Source of the DNA: Afipia sp.
GTDB lineage: Bacteria; Pseudomonadota; Alphaproteobacteria; Rhizobiales; Xanthobacteraceae
Length of the DNA: 64,000 nucleotides
Direction: 5' to 3'
Assembly: GCA_017308595.1 (NCBI GenBank)
Contig: JAFKER010000008.1
Span: 1-64,000 of the forward strand
The notes below the pieces were generated by a model. It was not told the DNA's origin. It ran no database searches and saw nothing but the letters and a program-made list of their open reading frames with translations. The number at the start of each line of letters is the position of its first letter. Position 1 is the stretch's first letter. A program made the position numbers and the translations under genes. Positions 46,001 through 55,380 of this stretch are shown here, piece after piece.

Positions 46001-47289
46001 TGAGCGTTGAAATTACCAAGCTGCCATCCGGGCTGACCGTCGTCACCGATAGCATGGAGCATCTCCAGACCGCTGCGCTTGGCGTGTGGACCGGCGTTGG
46101 TGGGCGCGACGAGAAGTCCGACGAACACGGCATATCGCATCTCCTCGAACACATGGCGTTCAAGGGCACCACGCGGCGCACGGCGCAGCAGATCGCGGAG
46201 GAGATCGAGGCGGTCGGCGGCGATCTGAACGCCGCCACCAGCAACGAGAACACCGCCTATTATGCGCGCGTGCTCAAGGCCGATGTGGCGCTCGGACTTG
46301 ATGTGCTGTCGGACATTCTCGCCAATCCATCCTTTGACGCAGAGGAACTGGAGCGCGAGAAGAGTGTGATCGAACAGGAGATCGGCGCGGCTCAGGATAC
46401 GCCGGACGATGTGATCTTCGAGCATCTCAGCGAATTGTGTTATCCGGACCAGCCGCTCGGCCGGTCGCTGCTCGGCACGCCGCAGACCCTTGCCAGCTTC
46501 AGCCGCGACAATCTGCATAACTATCTCTCGACGCATTATCATGGTCCCGACATGGTGATCGCGGCCGCCGGCGCGGTCGATCACAGGCAGGTGGTTGCGG
46601 AGGCCGAGCAGCGATTCGCGAGCTTCGCCAGCACACCCGCGCCGAAGCCAGTGCCCGCAATGTTCGGCAAGGGCGGCTCGCGCGTGATCAATCGCGATCT
46701 CGAACAGGCTCACCTGACGCTGGCACTCGAAGGATTGCCGCAGTCGGATCTATCGCTGTTCAGCCTGCAGGTGTTCTCCAACATCCTCGGCGGTGGCATG
46801 TCATCGCGGCTGTTTCAGGAAGTGCGCGAGAAGCGTGGGCTCTGCTATTCGATCTACACATTCCACGCAGCATTTTCCGACACCGGATTTTTCGGTCTTT
46901 ACACCGGCACCGATCCGGCGGACGCGCCCGAGATGATGGAAGTGATCGTCGACGAGATGAACAACGCGGTCGAGACGCTGACCGAACAGGAAATTTCCCG
47001 CTCGAAAGCGCAGATGAAAGCGGGTCTTTTGATGGGGCTGGAAAGCTGCAGCGCCCGCGCCGAACAGATGGCCCGGCACATTCTCGCCTATGGCCGTCCT
47101 CTCACCGTGGAAGAACTGGTGGCGCGGATCGATGCGGTCAGTGTCGAATCGACCCGCAATGCTGCGCGCGGATTGCTGACCCGCAGCCGGCCTGCGGTGG
47201 TGGCGCTGGGCGAGGGACGCGGTCTCGATACAGCGGTCGGTCATGCCGAAGGTCTGGCGCGTCCGCGGGCCCGCGCGCTCCTGCACTGA
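46000..47289 (+). CDS. M16 family zinc peptidase (processing peptidase-like)
   Basis: The 429-residue protein has the inverted zinc motif HLLEH (47-51) in DEHGISHLLEHMAFKGT, followed by GGDLNAATSNENTAYYARVL. It resembles bacterial homologues of mitochondrial processing peptidase beta (MppA/PqqL-type), a single catalytic subunit. It is probably cytoplasmic, with no signal peptide. It is translationally coupled to thrC, an order widely kept in alphaproteobacteria. Confidence 0.93.
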   Translation: MSVEITKLPSGLTVVTDSMEHLQTAALGVWTGVGGRDEKSDEHGISHLLEHMAFKGTTRRTAQQIAEEIEAVGGDLNAATSNENTAYYARVLKADVALGLDVLSDILANPSFDAEELEREKSVIEQEIGAAQDTPDDVIFEHLSELCYPDQPLGRSLLGTPQTLASFSRDNLHNYLSTHYHGPDMVIAAAGAVDHRQVVAEAEQRFASFASTPAPKPVPAMFGKGGSRVINRDLEQAHLTLALEGLPQSDLSLFSLQVFSNILGGGMSSRLFQEVREKRGLCYSIYTFHAAFSDTGFFGLYTGTDPADAPEMMEVIVDEMNNAVETLTEQEISRSKAQMKAGLLMGLESCSARAEQMARHILAYGRPLTVEELVARIDAVSVESTRNAARGLLTRSRPAVVALGEGRGLDTAVGHAEGLARPRARALLH

Positions 47290-47313
47290 TGCCGTGCACC
47301 GGCTTGTGATCGC

Positions 47314-47709
47314 GTGAACAGTGAGCCCGCAAATGGTCATCGGTCGTCGTCGTTCGTTCGGGCTGTCTTTCTCGCTCTGGGATTTGTCTTTGTCGGGCTC
47401 GGCTTCGTCGGGGCGTTTCTACCGGTCCTGCCGACAACGCCGTTCCTGATTCTGGCTGCGGCATGCTTCGCGCGCTCGTCCCCGCGCTTTGAGAACTGGC
47501 TGCTGGCGCATCCGCGTTTCGGGCCGCTGCTGACCGAGTGGCGCGCGCGCGGCGCCATTCCACGCAAAGCGAAGTTCGCTGCTCTGGCCGGCATGATTAT
47601 CGGCTTCGCCATCTTCCGGTTCGGCGGCAATCCCGGTCTGCCGCTTACACTGGCGGTCGCCGGGCTGATGCTGGCAGGCCTTGCCTACGTGTTCTCCCGG
47701 CCGTCCTAA
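47314..47709 (+). CDS. DUF454 (YbaN) family membrane protein
   Basis: The 131-residue protein has the [35 protein letters not shown] signature of DUF454, split here by neighbouring hydrophobic helices (about 20-55 and 85-125). Its role is unknown. The start is GTG at 47314, 24 bp after the peptidase gene. Confidence 0.88.
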   Translation: MNSEPANGHRSSSFVRAVFLALGFVFVGLGFVGAFLPVLPTTPFLILAAACFARSSPRFENWLLAHPRFGPLLTEWRARGAIPRKAKFAALAGMIIGFAIFRFGGNPGLPLTLAVAGLMLAGLAYVFSRPS

Positions 47710-47809
47710 CGGGTCCAGCCGACGATGCGCCGGGCGCAACGGGGGGTGGATTGTGCTAGAAAGGGTGCGGGTGCATCCTTGGCGCCCTGATTAAGGGAAG
47801 AGGTCCGGC

Positions 47810-48397
47810 ATGGCCCTGTTTCGGTTGCCTTCAACGACAGCGCCGCCGCTCGCGCCGCGTGGGCGCGGGCTGCTGCTGCGCGCGCCGCAGATGACCGATC
47901 ATCTGCAGTGGAGCGAGTTGCGGGGAATCAGCCGGTCATTTCTGACGCCATGGGAGCCGATATGGCCGTCCGATGATCTGACCCGTTCGGGTTTTCGCCG
48001 CCGCCTGCGGCGCTATGCCGAGGATATCAGCGAGGACAGGGCCTATCCGTTTCTGGTGTTTCGTGAAGATGACGGCATGCTGCTGGGCGGCGTGACGCTA
48101 GCCAACGTGCGGCGCGGTATCGTGCAGGCCGGGACCCTCGGCTACTGGGTCGGCCAGCCTCATGCCGGCAAGGGCTACATGACGGCGGCGCTGCGGGTGC
48201 TGTTACCCACCCTGTTCGGCGAGCTCAATCTCCACCGTATCGAGGCTGCTTGTATCCCGACCAATCAATCGTCGATTCGCGTCCTTGAAAAGTGCGGCTT
48301 CGCCCGCGAAGGGCTGGCGCGACGTTACCTCTGCATCAATGGCGTCTGGCAGGATCACTGCCTGTATGGCCTGCTGGATGAAGATTTTCGCGGTTAA
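47810..48397 (+). CDS. GNAT N-acetyltransferase, RimJ-like
   Basis: The 195-residue protein has the GNAT fold of the RimJ/RimL group: FLVFREDDGMLLGGVTLANV, GYWVGQPHAGKGYMTAALRVLL (acetyl-CoA loop) and RIEAACIPTNQSSIRVLEKCGF. It could acetylate a ribosomal protein N-terminus or a small molecule. An AGAGG site precedes the ATG. Confidence 0.92.
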   Translation: MALFRLPSTTAPPLAPRGRGLLLRAPQMTDHLQWSELRGISRSFLTPWEPIWPSDDLTRSGFRRRLRRYAEDISEDRAYPFLVFREDDGMLLGGVTLANVRRGIVQAGTLGYWVGQPHAGKGYMTAALRVLLPTLFGELNLHRIEAACIPTNQSSIRVLEKCGFAREGLARRYLCINGVWQDHCLYGLLDEDFRG

Positions 48398-48426
48398 CCA
48401 GCGCCACCGCGGACAACGATGCGCCT

Positions 48427-48455
48427 TTGGTTCGCCGTGTTTGCCCTGCTATAAG
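48427..48455 (+). promoter_or_regulatory. Candidate sigma-70 promoter for lipoprotein gene
   Basis: TTGGTT (48427-48432) and TATAAG (48450-48455) are separated by 17 bases. Start of transcription would be about 30 bp before the lipoprotein start. This is a motif match only. Confidence 0.4.
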
Positions 48456-48493
48456 GCCGTCTCGGCTCTTTTCCGGTTCAATTGGAAGCAATG

Positions 48494-49168
48494 ATGGCGG
48501 GTGTCAGGCGTTTGAAGCGCGCAGCGGTGGCTGCGCTGGCGGTGGCTGCAGGTGCGGCCCTGTCGGGCTGTGGCGGCGGCAGCATGTTCGGCGGCTCGTC
48601 CGGCAGTTCATCGACAGGCTCCTCCTCGATCGGCAGCCGGTTCGGCCAGTTGTTCGGCTCCAACTCGCAGGAAGCCAGCACCGCGTCGGGCCCGTCGACG
48701 CAGGCGACGCAGAACAGCGAGCTGACATGTCCAAGTGTGTCGATCCGCTACGGAGCCTCCACACTCTCGGTTGGGCTCCCCGGCAAGCCGGCTTCGGGAA
48801 ACGATCTGCGCTATCAGGGCAATATCACGCGGACTGCGCGTGACTGCAATCTGCAGGGCGGGCAGGTGACAGCGCGAATTGGAATCATGGGCCGGGTCAT
48901 TGCCGGGCCGGCGGGAGCGCCGCCCACGGTAGATATTCCGATGCGTGTCGCGGTGGTTCAGGATGGTGCGCCTGAGAAGGTCATCGTGACCAAAGCGGTT
49001 AGGACAACCGTAACCATGGAAGGCGAGAACACCGAGTTCAGCCTTGTTGCCGAAGACATCACCTATCCCGCGCCGACGGAAGCCGCGAACGACAAGTACA
49101 TTTTCTACGTCGGTTTCGATCCCGCGGCGCTGAAGCCTGAGCCCGCGGCACGCAAACGAAAGAAGTAA
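48494..49168 (+). CDS. Putative lipoprotein, function unknown
   Basis: The 224-residue protein has a signal sequence with lipobox ALSGC (Cys26). A low-complexity Gly/Ser linker (about 27-65) and a globular domain with LTCPSVSIRYGASTLSVG, RDCNLQGGQVTARIGIMGRV and a C-terminal RKRKK follow. Related genera encode it at the same locus. The ATG at 48494 has GGAAG 5 bases away; 48491 or TTG 48482 are alternatives. It converges with atpF across a strong bidirectional terminator. Confidence 0.8.
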   Translation: MAGVRRLKRAAVAALAVAAGAALSGCGGGSMFGGSSGSSSTGSSSIGSRFGQLFGSNSQEASTASGPSTQATQNSELTCPSVSIRYGASTLSVGLPGKPASGNDLRYQGNITRTARDCNLQGGQVTARIGIMGRVIAGPAGAPPTVDIPMRVAVVQDGAPEKVIVTKAVRTTVTMEGENTEFSLVAEDITYPAPTEAANDKYIFYVGFDPAALKPEPAARKRKK

Positions 49169-49187
49169 GCTCAATGAGCTGAACAAG

Positions 49188-49223
49188 AAAAAGCCGGCCT
49201 CGCATTAACGAGGCCGGCTTTTT
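49188..49223. terminator. Bidirectional terminator lipoprotein gene / atpF
   Basis: A 15-bp stem with A/T flanks (49188-49202 with 49209-49223) has a CATTAA loop. T runs occur on both strands, so it can stop both the rightward lipoprotein gene and the leftward atp operon. Confidence 0.9.
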
Positions 49224-49241
49224 TATAGATCGTATGAAGCG

Positions 49242-49724
49242 TCAGTTCAGCTTGCTGCGAACGTCCTGAATGCCCTTGGCGACCAGATCGTTGGCGACGG
49301 AGCCCTTGACCGATTGCGTCATGATCGACGAGGCCGCAGTCACCGCGGCTTCGGCTGCAGCCGCGCGGACATCGGCAATAGCCTGGCTCTCGGCCTGCGC
49401 GATCTTGCTCTCGGCCGTCTTGGTGCGGCGGGCAACGAAGTCTTCCATCTTCGCCTTGGCTTCGGCAGCGATGCGTTCGGCATCAGCCTTGGCGCTGGCG
49501 ACGATGTCCTGAGCCTCGCGCTCGGCGCTGGCGCGGCGGGCACGATACTCAGCGACCAGCTTGGTCGCTTCTTCCTTCAGACGACGAGCGTCGTCGAGTT
49601 CCTTCTGGATGCGGTCACGGCGATGATCGAGCGCCCGCAAGATCGTGCGGTGAACGCCGAAATAGCCGAAAACGCCCATCAGGAGGAGGAATGCGACGGC
49701 GACCCAGAATTCTGCTTGGAACAT
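49242..49724 (-). CDS. atpF: F0F1 ATP synthase subunit b
   Basis: The 160-residue subunit has an N-terminal membrane helix (about 5-25: [19 protein letters not shown]) and a long charged helix forming the peripheral stalk ([21 protein letters not shown] ...). It dimerises with b'. It is the last gene of the leftward F0 operon, 5 bp after atpF'. Confidence 0.95.
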   Translation of the reverse strand: MFQAEFWVAVAFLLLMGVFGYFGVHRTILRALDHRRDRIQKELDDARRLKEEATKLVAEYRARRASAEREAQDIVASAKADAERIAAEAKAKMEDFVARRTKTAESKIAQAESQAIADVRAAAAEAAVTAASSIMTQSVKGSVANDLVAKGIQDVRSKLN

Positions 49725-49729
49725 CGTCG

Positions 49730-50287
49730 TTATCCCTTCAAGGACGCATCGACGGCGCTTTCGACAGCCTTGCCGTCGGGTGCGACGCCGGTGAGGCGCT
49801 GAACGATCGCCGTTGCCGCGTCCGATGCGATCGAACGGACATTACCCATCGCGGTCGAGCGCGTTGAGGCAATGGTTTTCTCGGCATCGGCCAGCTTGGT
49901 CGCGAGGGCGGATTCCAGCGCCTTGCGGTCGCTTTCAGCCTGCGCGTTCAGCTTGTCACGAGTCTCCGAGCCGATGGCCTGAGCCCGCGCCCGCGCATCG
50001 GCGAGTTCGGTTTCATAAGCCTTCAAAGCCTGATCGGACTCGTCCTTCAGCTTCTGCGCTTCAGCGAGATCGTTTTCGATCTTGCTTTCGCGGTTCGAGA
50101 TGATGCCGCCGACGCGCGGAAGCGCGAACTTCGACACGATAAAGTAAAGCAACGCAAAGGCGATCGCGAACGACACCAGCTGCGAGGCAAACGTCTCCTT
50201 CTGGAAAGGCGGGAAGCCCGCCTTGCCATGGCCGTCTGCTTCGGTGTGGGCGGTCGTGCCCTTTGCAGTGCCCTGACCCGTCGCCAT
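49730..50287 (-). CDS. atpF': F0F1 ATP synthase subunit b'
   Basis: The 185-residue subunit has a glycine/threonine-rich N-terminal extension (about 1-28), a membrane helix (about 31-51) and a long coiled stalk ([22 protein letters not shown]). The b/b' pair is typical of alphaproteobacteria, cyanobacteria and chloroplasts. It follows atpE across a stem-loop. Confidence 0.94.
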   Translation of the reverse strand: MATGQGTAKGTTAHTEADGHGKAGFPPFQKETFASQLVSFAIAFALLYFIVSKFALPRVGGIISNRESKIENDLAEAQKLKDESDQALKAYETELADARARAQAIGSETRDKLNAQAESDRKALESALATKLADAEKTIASTRSTAMGNVRSIASDAATAIVQRLTGVAPDGKAVESAVDASLKG

Positions 50288-50308
50288 GAGCGTCTCCTGT
50301 AGGTGTCA

Positions 50309-50335
50309 GCCGCGGCGCATTAACGGGGCCGCGGC
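50309..50335 (-). promoter_or_regulatory. Stem-loop downstream of atpE
   Basis: GCCGCGGC at 50309-50316 and again at 50328-50335 (each self-complementary) can pair with an 11-base loop in the 65-bp gap after atpE. It has no T run. Such structures often stabilise atpE mRNA, whose product is needed in 10-15 copies per complex. Confidence 0.5.
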
Positions 50336-50352
50336 GAACACATCATCTGAAA

Positions 50353-50580
50353 TCAGACGGCGAACAGCAGCAGCAGCGCGATCAGCAGCGAGAAGATGCC
50401 GAGCGCTTCGGTCACGGCGAAGCCGAAAATCAGGTTTGCGAACTGGCCCTGCGAGGCCGACGGATTGCGCAGCGCGCCGTTGAGGAACTGGCTGAAGATC
50501 ATGCCGACGCCGATACCTGCGCCGCCCATGCCGAGGCAAGCGATGCCGGCGCCGATGTACTTTGCTGCAACTGGATCCAT
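50353..50580 (-). CDS. atpE: F0F1 ATP synthase subunit c
   Basis: The 75-residue hairpin proteolipid forms the c-ring. It has two helices joined by the polar loop ALRNPSAS, with the proton-carrying glutamate in [10 protein letters not shown]. It lacks the extra polar residues of Na+-binding rings, so it is proton-driven. GGAG-type ribosome site upstream. Confidence 0.97.
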   Translation of the reverse strand: MDPVAAKYIGAGIACLGMGGAGIGVGMIFSQFLNGALRNPSASQGQFANLIFGFAVTEALGIFSLLIALLLLFAV

Positions 50581-50648
50581 GGTGAAACTCCTTCTAGGGG
50601 TGTTGGTGTTGGTGGATAAGTGAAATCAAGTCCGGCCAGTGTCCGAAG

Positions 50649-51398
50649 TCAGTGTCCGGGATGAAGTGCGTCGTTGAGGTAGATGCAGGTCAGGATGGTG
50701 AAGACGTAGGCCTGCAGGAAAGCCACGAGAATTTCGAGACCTGTCAGCGCGGTCGTCATTGCCAGCGGCAATATCGAGCCGAAAATGCCCACGGCGCCGA
50801 GCGCGCTCAGCGACGTGACGAAGCCAGCGAACACCTTGAGGGTGATGTGACCGGCCAGCATGTTCGCGAATAGACGCACCGAATGGGACACCGGCCGCGA
50901 CAGGAACGAGATCACCTCGATCACCATGATGAGCGGCAGGATGTAGAGTGGAATGCCCGAGGGCACGAACAGCTTGAAGAATTTGAAGCCGTTCTTGTAG
51001 ATGCCGTAGAGCAGAACGGTGAGAAACACCATCAGCGCGAGCGCCAGCGTGACGATCAAGTGGCTGGTCACGGTGAAGGTGTAGGGAATGATGCCGATCA
51101 TGTTCGCGGTCAGGATGAACATGAACAGCGAGAACACGAAGGGGAAGAACTTCATGCCTTCGTCGCCGACGCTTTCTCTCAGCGTGTTCCCGACAAATTC
51201 ATAAGAGAGTTCTGCGACTGACTGGAAACGGCCCGGAACGAGGCTGCGTGCCGCGCTCCCGCCGATCATCAGCAGCGAAACGACTGCGACGGCGCCGAAC
51301 ATGTAGGCGGACGAGTTGGTGAAAGCGATCTCCTGACCACCGATGTGGCCCAGGGAGAAGATCTTGTGGATCTCAAATTGATGGATCGGATCGGCCAT
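50649..51398 (-). CDS. atpB: F0F1 ATP synthase subunit a
   Basis: The 249-residue membrane subunit forms the proton half-channels. The essential arginine is in [36 protein letters not shown] at the N-terminus is typical of alphaproteobacteria. It is second in the operon after atpI. Confidence 0.97.
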   Translation of the reverse strand: MADPIHQFEIHKIFSLGHIGGQEIAFTNSSAYMFGAVAVVSLLMIGGSAARSLVPGRFQSVAELSYEFVGNTLRESVGDEGMKFFPFVFSLFMFILTANMIGIIPYTFTVTSHLIVTLALALMVFLTVLLYGIYKNGFKFFKLFVPSGIPLYILPLIMVIEVISFLSRPVSHSVRLFANMLAGHITLKVFAGFVTSLSALGAVGIFGSILPLAMTTALTGLEILVAFLQAYVFTILTCIYLNDALHPGH

Positions 51399-51500
51399 CC
51401 GCGTTCGTCTTTCATCTTTGCCGGCATGCCGGACAGTAATATCCGCCAGCGAACTGGCTTGAAATTCCAGGCGGTTCCTCAGGACCGGTCGCGGGACTTG

Positions 51501-51881
51501 TCAGGAGCGATCAGACGCGTCGCGGTTTGCGACGCCGGCGGCCCGCATCACGTTGATTACGCCGGCGGTGAAGCCGAGCAGAAAAAACACGATCAGACCC
51601 CAAGGGGATGTCGAAAACAGACGATCGATACCCCAGCCGATGACCGCTCCGACAAGGACGCCTGCAATCAATTCGGAGGAGAGGCGAAACCCGCGCGCCA
51701 TCGCTGATGCGTTGGCGGAGGCTGCCCCGCTTCCTGACTGATCTGTCTGGTTCTGACGGCCGTTCCGGACTTCGGAAAGCCGATGATTCAGACGTGCGAG
51801 CCTTGCGGAGAGCGCAGTCTCGTCGGCCGTCGGCTTGTCCCGTCCATCTTCGCCGCGATTTTTGTTGTGTGCGCCCACCAT
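51501..51881 (-). CDS. atpI: AtpI/AtpZ family ATP synthase accessory protein
   Basis: The 126-residue protein has a charged N-terminus (1-60) and two membrane helices (about 66-85 and 92-115) in LSSELIAGVLVGAVIGWGIDRLF ... GLIVFFLLGFTAGVINVMRAAG. It helps assemble the c-ring. The ATG at 51881 fits homologues; an in-frame ATG at 51932 would extend it. Confidence 0.9.
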   Translation of the reverse strand: MVGAHNKNRGEDGRDKPTADETALSARLARLNHRLSEVRNGRQNQTDQSGSGAASANASAMARGFRLSSELIAGVLVGAVIGWGIDRLFSTSPWGLIVFFLLGFTAGVINVMRAAGVANRDASDRS

Positions 51882-51949
51882 TGTCGACACCCACGCCCCG
51901 CCGCGCGATTCTAGAGGAAAACGCCCCGCCACCCACGAAAACCGCGCGG

Positions 51950-51978
51950 ACCATACTGACGGCCTACGGTCAAGTCAA
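51950..51978 (-). promoter_or_regulatory. Promoter of the F0 ATP synthase operon
   Basis: On the leftward strand TTGACT (51973-51978) and TATGGT (51950-51955) have a 17-base spacer. Transcription would start near 51943, about 60 bp before atpI. The rest of the 277-bp gap to 52158 shows no gene. Confidence 0.55.
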
Positions 51979-52158
51979 GATTCCCCAGTTGACAACTATC
52001 ATATTGAAGTTGCTTGCAAAATCAGGGAAAAAATCCGATGGCTGCGCGCACTCGCCGCACTGCGATAAACGCGACACACAATGTCGGCAGATATGGATAT
52101 TGGGCGGTCTGATTGTGATAAGACCCAAGCGATCTAAAAACATGCTCCGGGAGGGCCA

Positions 52159-52782
52159 ATGGCGCGCCAGATTGACTACTATTTTTCACTTCAATCGCCA
52201 TGGGCTTACATCGGCCATGCCCTTTTTGAAGATGTCGCGGCCAGGCATCAACTGAAGGTCAATTACAAACCGGTTCTTCTGATCGAGGTCTTTTCGGAGA
52301 CGGGCGGATTGCCGCTGGCGAAACGTCATCCGGCGCGCCAACGTTACCGGATGCTGGAATTGCAGCGCTGGCGGGAAAAGCGCGGCCTCACATTCAACTA
52401 CAAGCCGAAGTTCTTTCCGGGTGATCCCCGGCTTGCCGACGGGGTGGCTGTTGCTGCCGTAGCTGCGGGCCTTAATCCCGAGCCGTTCATGCGCCGGGCC
52501 TTCGTGGGCCTGTGGGAGCAGGAACTTGATCTTGCGGACCCTGCGACTGTGACCCGGCTCGCCAATGAAGCGGGATTGCCGGGTGAGAAACTGATCGCGC
52601 AGGCGCTCTCGCCCGAGATCGCTGCGGCTTACGAGCAGAACCGTCAGGATGCCATTGCGGCGGGTGTATTCGGGTCGCCATGCTGGGTGCTCGACGGTGA
52701 GGTTTTCTGGGGGCAGGACCGGATCGAATTGCTGGCGGATGCGTTGAAATCGGGTCGCAAGGCGTACACATCAGAGGTGTAA
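52159..52782 (+). CDS. 2-hydroxychromene-2-carboxylate isomerase family (GST kappa)
   Basis: The 207-residue DsbA-fold protein has DYYFSLQSPWAYIGH at the start (active serine near 10-13) and AAGVFGSPCWVLDGEVFWGQDRIELL near the end. In naphthalene degradation such enzymes isomerise hydroxychromene carboxylate using glutathione. No aromatic catabolic genes are nearby, so the natural substrate is open. Confidence 0.88.
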   Translation: MARQIDYYFSLQSPWAYIGHALFEDVAARHQLKVNYKPVLLIEVFSETGGLPLAKRHPARQRYRMLELQRWREKRGLTFNYKPKFFPGDPRLADGVAVAAVAAGLNPEPFMRRAFVGLWEQELDLADPATVTRLANEAGLPGEKLIAQALSPEIAAAYEQNRQDAIAAGVFGSPCWVLDGEVFWGQDRIELLADALKSGRKAYTSEV

Positions 52783-52815
52783 GCGGAGACGGAGATCGCA
52801 GGGGAGGCCGTGTCC

Positions 52816-53337
52816 ATGCATTGTCACGACATGCGGTCGAGCAGAGGCGCAGCTGTTGTTTTCGCACTGGCCGTGGCGGCGCTGTCCGGTCGGGCGGCAT
52901 ATGCGCAATCCGCTCCTGATACCGAGAACGGCCGTTACACCTTGTCGCCGGTGACGGACGGCTTCCTGCGGCTCAATACCCGCAATGGCGAAGTGTCGAT
53001 CTGTACCAACAAGAATGGCTGGACGTGCCGTCTGGTGCCGGACGAGCGCTCTGCACTCGACACCGAAATCGGCCGGCTTCAGAGCGACAACAGGCAATTA
53101 CGCGCACAACTCGCGCAGCGTGACACCGTGACCGGCAAGACCGATATGCCGCTCGCGAAGGAAGATTCGAAAAAGAGCGCGCAAGCGTCGCCAGACAGCA
53201 AGCCGGCCCCCGATGGAAAGATTGAACTGCAACTCCCGCCTGATCACGAGAAGCTGCTGGCGCTGATCGAGCGGGTCTGGGAACGGCTGATCGACATGGC
53301 CAATCGGATGCAGAAGAAGCTGTCCGAGAAAATCTGA
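52816..53337 (+). CDS. Exported protein with coiled-coil segments, unknown function
   Basis: The 173-residue protein has a signal peptide (about 1-31, ending GRAAYAQ), a small domain with two cysteines (ICTNKNGWTCRLVPDERSA), a short coiled coil (EIGRLQSDNRQLRAQLAQ), a low-complexity K/S/P linker and a C-terminal amphipathic helix (LLALIERVWERLIDMANRMQKKL). It may line the periplasmic face of the membrane. The ATG at 52816 has GGGGAGG 8 bases upstream. It ends at two tandem hairpins. Confidence 0.75.
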   Translation: MHCHDMRSSRGAAVVFALAVAALSGRAAYAQSAPDTENGRYTLSPVTDGFLRLNTRNGEVSICTNKNGWTCRLVPDERSALDTEIGRLQSDNRQLRAQLAQRDTVTGKTDMPLAKEDSKKSAQASPDSKPAPDGKIELQLPPDHEKLLALIERVWERLIDMANRMQKKLSEKI

Positions 53338-53352
53338 AAACTGCCGCAATAA

Positions 53353-53382
53353 AAAAGGCCGCGGATCGCTCCGCGGCCTTTT
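53353..53382 (+). terminator. Intrinsic terminator after 52816-53337
   Basis: A 13-bp stem (53353-53365 with 53370-53382) has a TCGC loop and T tail. A second 13-bp stem (53392-53404 with 53408-53420) without clear T run follows, just before the MFS stop, perhaps serving the leftward gene. Confidence 0.85.
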
Positions 53383-53426
53383 GTTTAGAAGAAGGTCAGG
53401 CGGCGGGGCCGCCTGACCTTCGATCG

Positions 53427-55091
53427 TTACTTGGTGATATCGACGTCCTTGGTTTCCGGCAGGAAGAAGAAGCCGATCACCACGGTGATCAAGGCGAAGA
53501 TCACCGGATACCAGAGGCCTGCGTAGATATCGCCGGTCGATGCCACGATCGCGAACGATGTCGCAGGCAGAAGACCGCCGAACCAGCCGTTGCCGATATG
53601 GTAGGGCAGCGACATCGAGGTGTAGCGAATCCTGGTCGGGAACAATTCAACCAGCATCGCCGCGATCGGGCCGTAGACCATGGTGACGAAGATCACCAGG
53701 ATGAACAGCAGTCCGATGATCGCTGCCACCTGTGGGCGGAAGATATCGAACGGATTCGACATCTTCACGATCGAGGTGTTCGCGCCGGGCTTCGGATAAC
53801 CCGCTGCCTGCAATGCAGCCGTGACGCCCGCGTTCGACGTTGCTGCGTTCACGTAAGGAACGTCAGTGCCGTTGATCGTGACCTTCACAGGCGAACCGGC
53901 GGGTGCCGCAACGGTGTCATACTTGACCGACGACTGCGACAGGAACGCACGGATCGTGTCGCAAGGCGCGCTGAACACGCGCGTTCCGACCGGGTTGAAC
54001 AGATCGCCGCAGGTTCTTTGATCGGCGACGACCGAAACCTTCACCGTCTCGAGTGCCTTTTCCAGTTGCGGATTGGCATTTGTCGAGATCATGCGGAAGA
54101 TCGGGAAGAAGGTCAGCGCCGCGATCAAGCAGCCCGCGAGGATGATCGGCTTGCGTCCGATCTTGTCCGACAGTGCGCCGAACACGATGAAGAAGCCGGT
54201 GCCGAGCAACAACGACCAGGCGATCAGGAGGTTCGCGGTGTAGCCGTCAACCTTCAAAATCGACTGCAGGAAGAACAGCGCATAGAACTGGCCAGTGTAC
54301 CAGACCACGCCCTGGCCCATCACGCCGCCGAGCAATGCGATCAACACGAGCTTGGCGTTGCCCCAGTTGCCGAAAGCTTCGGTCAAAGGCGCCTTCGAGC
54401 CCTTGCCCTCTTCCTTCATCTTCTGGAACACCGGCGATTCATTCAGCTTGAGGCGGATAATGACGGACACGCCGAGCAGAACGACCGAGAGCAGGAACGG
54501 AATGCGCCAGCCCCATGCCGCAAACTCGGCTTCACCGAGGACCGTACGGGTGAAGAGAATGACCAGCAGTGACAGGAACAGGCCGAGCGTAGCAGTGGTC
54601 TGAATGAACGAGGTGTAGTAGCCGCGTTTGCCGGGTGGCGAATGCTCCGCGACGTAGGTGGCTGCACCGCCGTATTCGCCGCCGAGGGCGAGGCCCTGCA
54701 GCAGGCGCAGGCCGATCAGAATGATCGGAGCCGCGATGCCGATGGTGGCAGCGTTCGGGAGAAGGCCGACGATGAAAGTCGACAGGCCCATGATCAGGAT
54801 GGTGACAAGGAAGGTGTACTTGCGGCCGACGAGATCGCCGATGCGTCCGAACACGATGGCGCCAAACGGGCGAACCAGGAAGCCTGCTGCGAAAGCCAGC
54901 AGCGCGAAGATGTCACGGGTGGCCGGCGGATAGGCGCTGAAGAACTGTGCGCCGATGATCGCGGCCAGCGATCCGTAGAGATAGAAGTCGTACCATTCGA
55001 AGACGGTGCCGAGCGACGATGCGAAGATGACGAAACGCTCGTCCTTCGTCATGCCGCCCGCTCGCGGCGTGGTTGTAGTCACGGTAGCCAT
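53427..55091 (-). CDS. MFS transporter, metabolite:H+ symporter (MHS) type
   Basis: The 554-residue, 12-helix permease has FEWYDFYLYGSLAAII in helix 1, GRIGDLVGRKYTFLVTI in the 2-3 loop and RLLQGLALGGEYGGAATYVAEH, all hallmarks of the ProP/ShiA/KgtP group. A hydrophilic insert of about 120 residues (about 345-465, with two cysteines) sits between helices 8 and 9 and is probably periplasmic. The start at 55091 has GGGGAG 7 bases upstream; the ATG at 55106 contains that site. The substrate is likely a carboxylate or osmolyte. Confidence 0.9.
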   Translation of the reverse strand: MATVTTTTPRAGGMTKDERFVIFASSLGTVFEWYDFYLYGSLAAIIGAQFFSAYPPATRDIFALLAFAAGFLVRPFGAIVFGRIGDLVGRKYTFLVTILIMGLSTFIVGLLPNAATIGIAAPIILIGLRLLQGLALGGEYGGAATYVAEHSPPGKRGYYTSFIQTTATLGLFLSLLVILFTRTVLGEAEFAAWGWRIPFLLSVVLLGVSVIIRLKLNESPVFQKMKEEGKGSKAPLTEAFGNWGNAKLVLIALLGGVMGQGVVWYTGQFYALFFLQSILKVDGYTANLLIAWSLLLGTGFFIVFGALSDKIGRKPIILAGCLIAALTFFPIFRMISTNANPQLEKALETVKVSVVADQRTCGDLFNPVGTRVFSAPCDTIRAFLSQSSVKYDTVAAPAGSPVKVTINGTDVPYVNAATSNAGVTAALQAAGYPKPGANTSIVKMSNPFDIFRPQVAAIIGLLFILVIFVTMVYGPIAAMLVELFPTRIRYTSMSLPYHIGNGWFGGLLPATSFAIVASTGDIYAGLWYPVIFALITVVIGFFFLPETKDVDITK

Positions 55092-55380
55092 TTGGATGCT
55101 CCCCATAATGTTGCTGATAAAATCGCTCCTGCGCGCCGATCTTGGGCCGGCTCAAACGCGCGAGAAGTTCGCAATCAAGGTAACATCGGCGTGAAACTTC
55201 GCCCTATAAGACTTTTGGCCGAACAAACAGCAAAGGCCGGGCGCTTTGCACTGCACAATCGGCGCGTTAAGCACGCGGGACGCTTTTCGTTTCGGACCAC
55301 GGCTTGCAAGACTAAACACGACAGTAAACACTGCAATTCAACGGGCCGCCGGGCTCTCTCAGCTTCCGCATACGGGATCA

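Noticed and set aside
52159..52782. Aromatic (naphthalene) degradation island
   Set aside because: A single isomerase-family gene is present without dioxygenases or other pathway genes.
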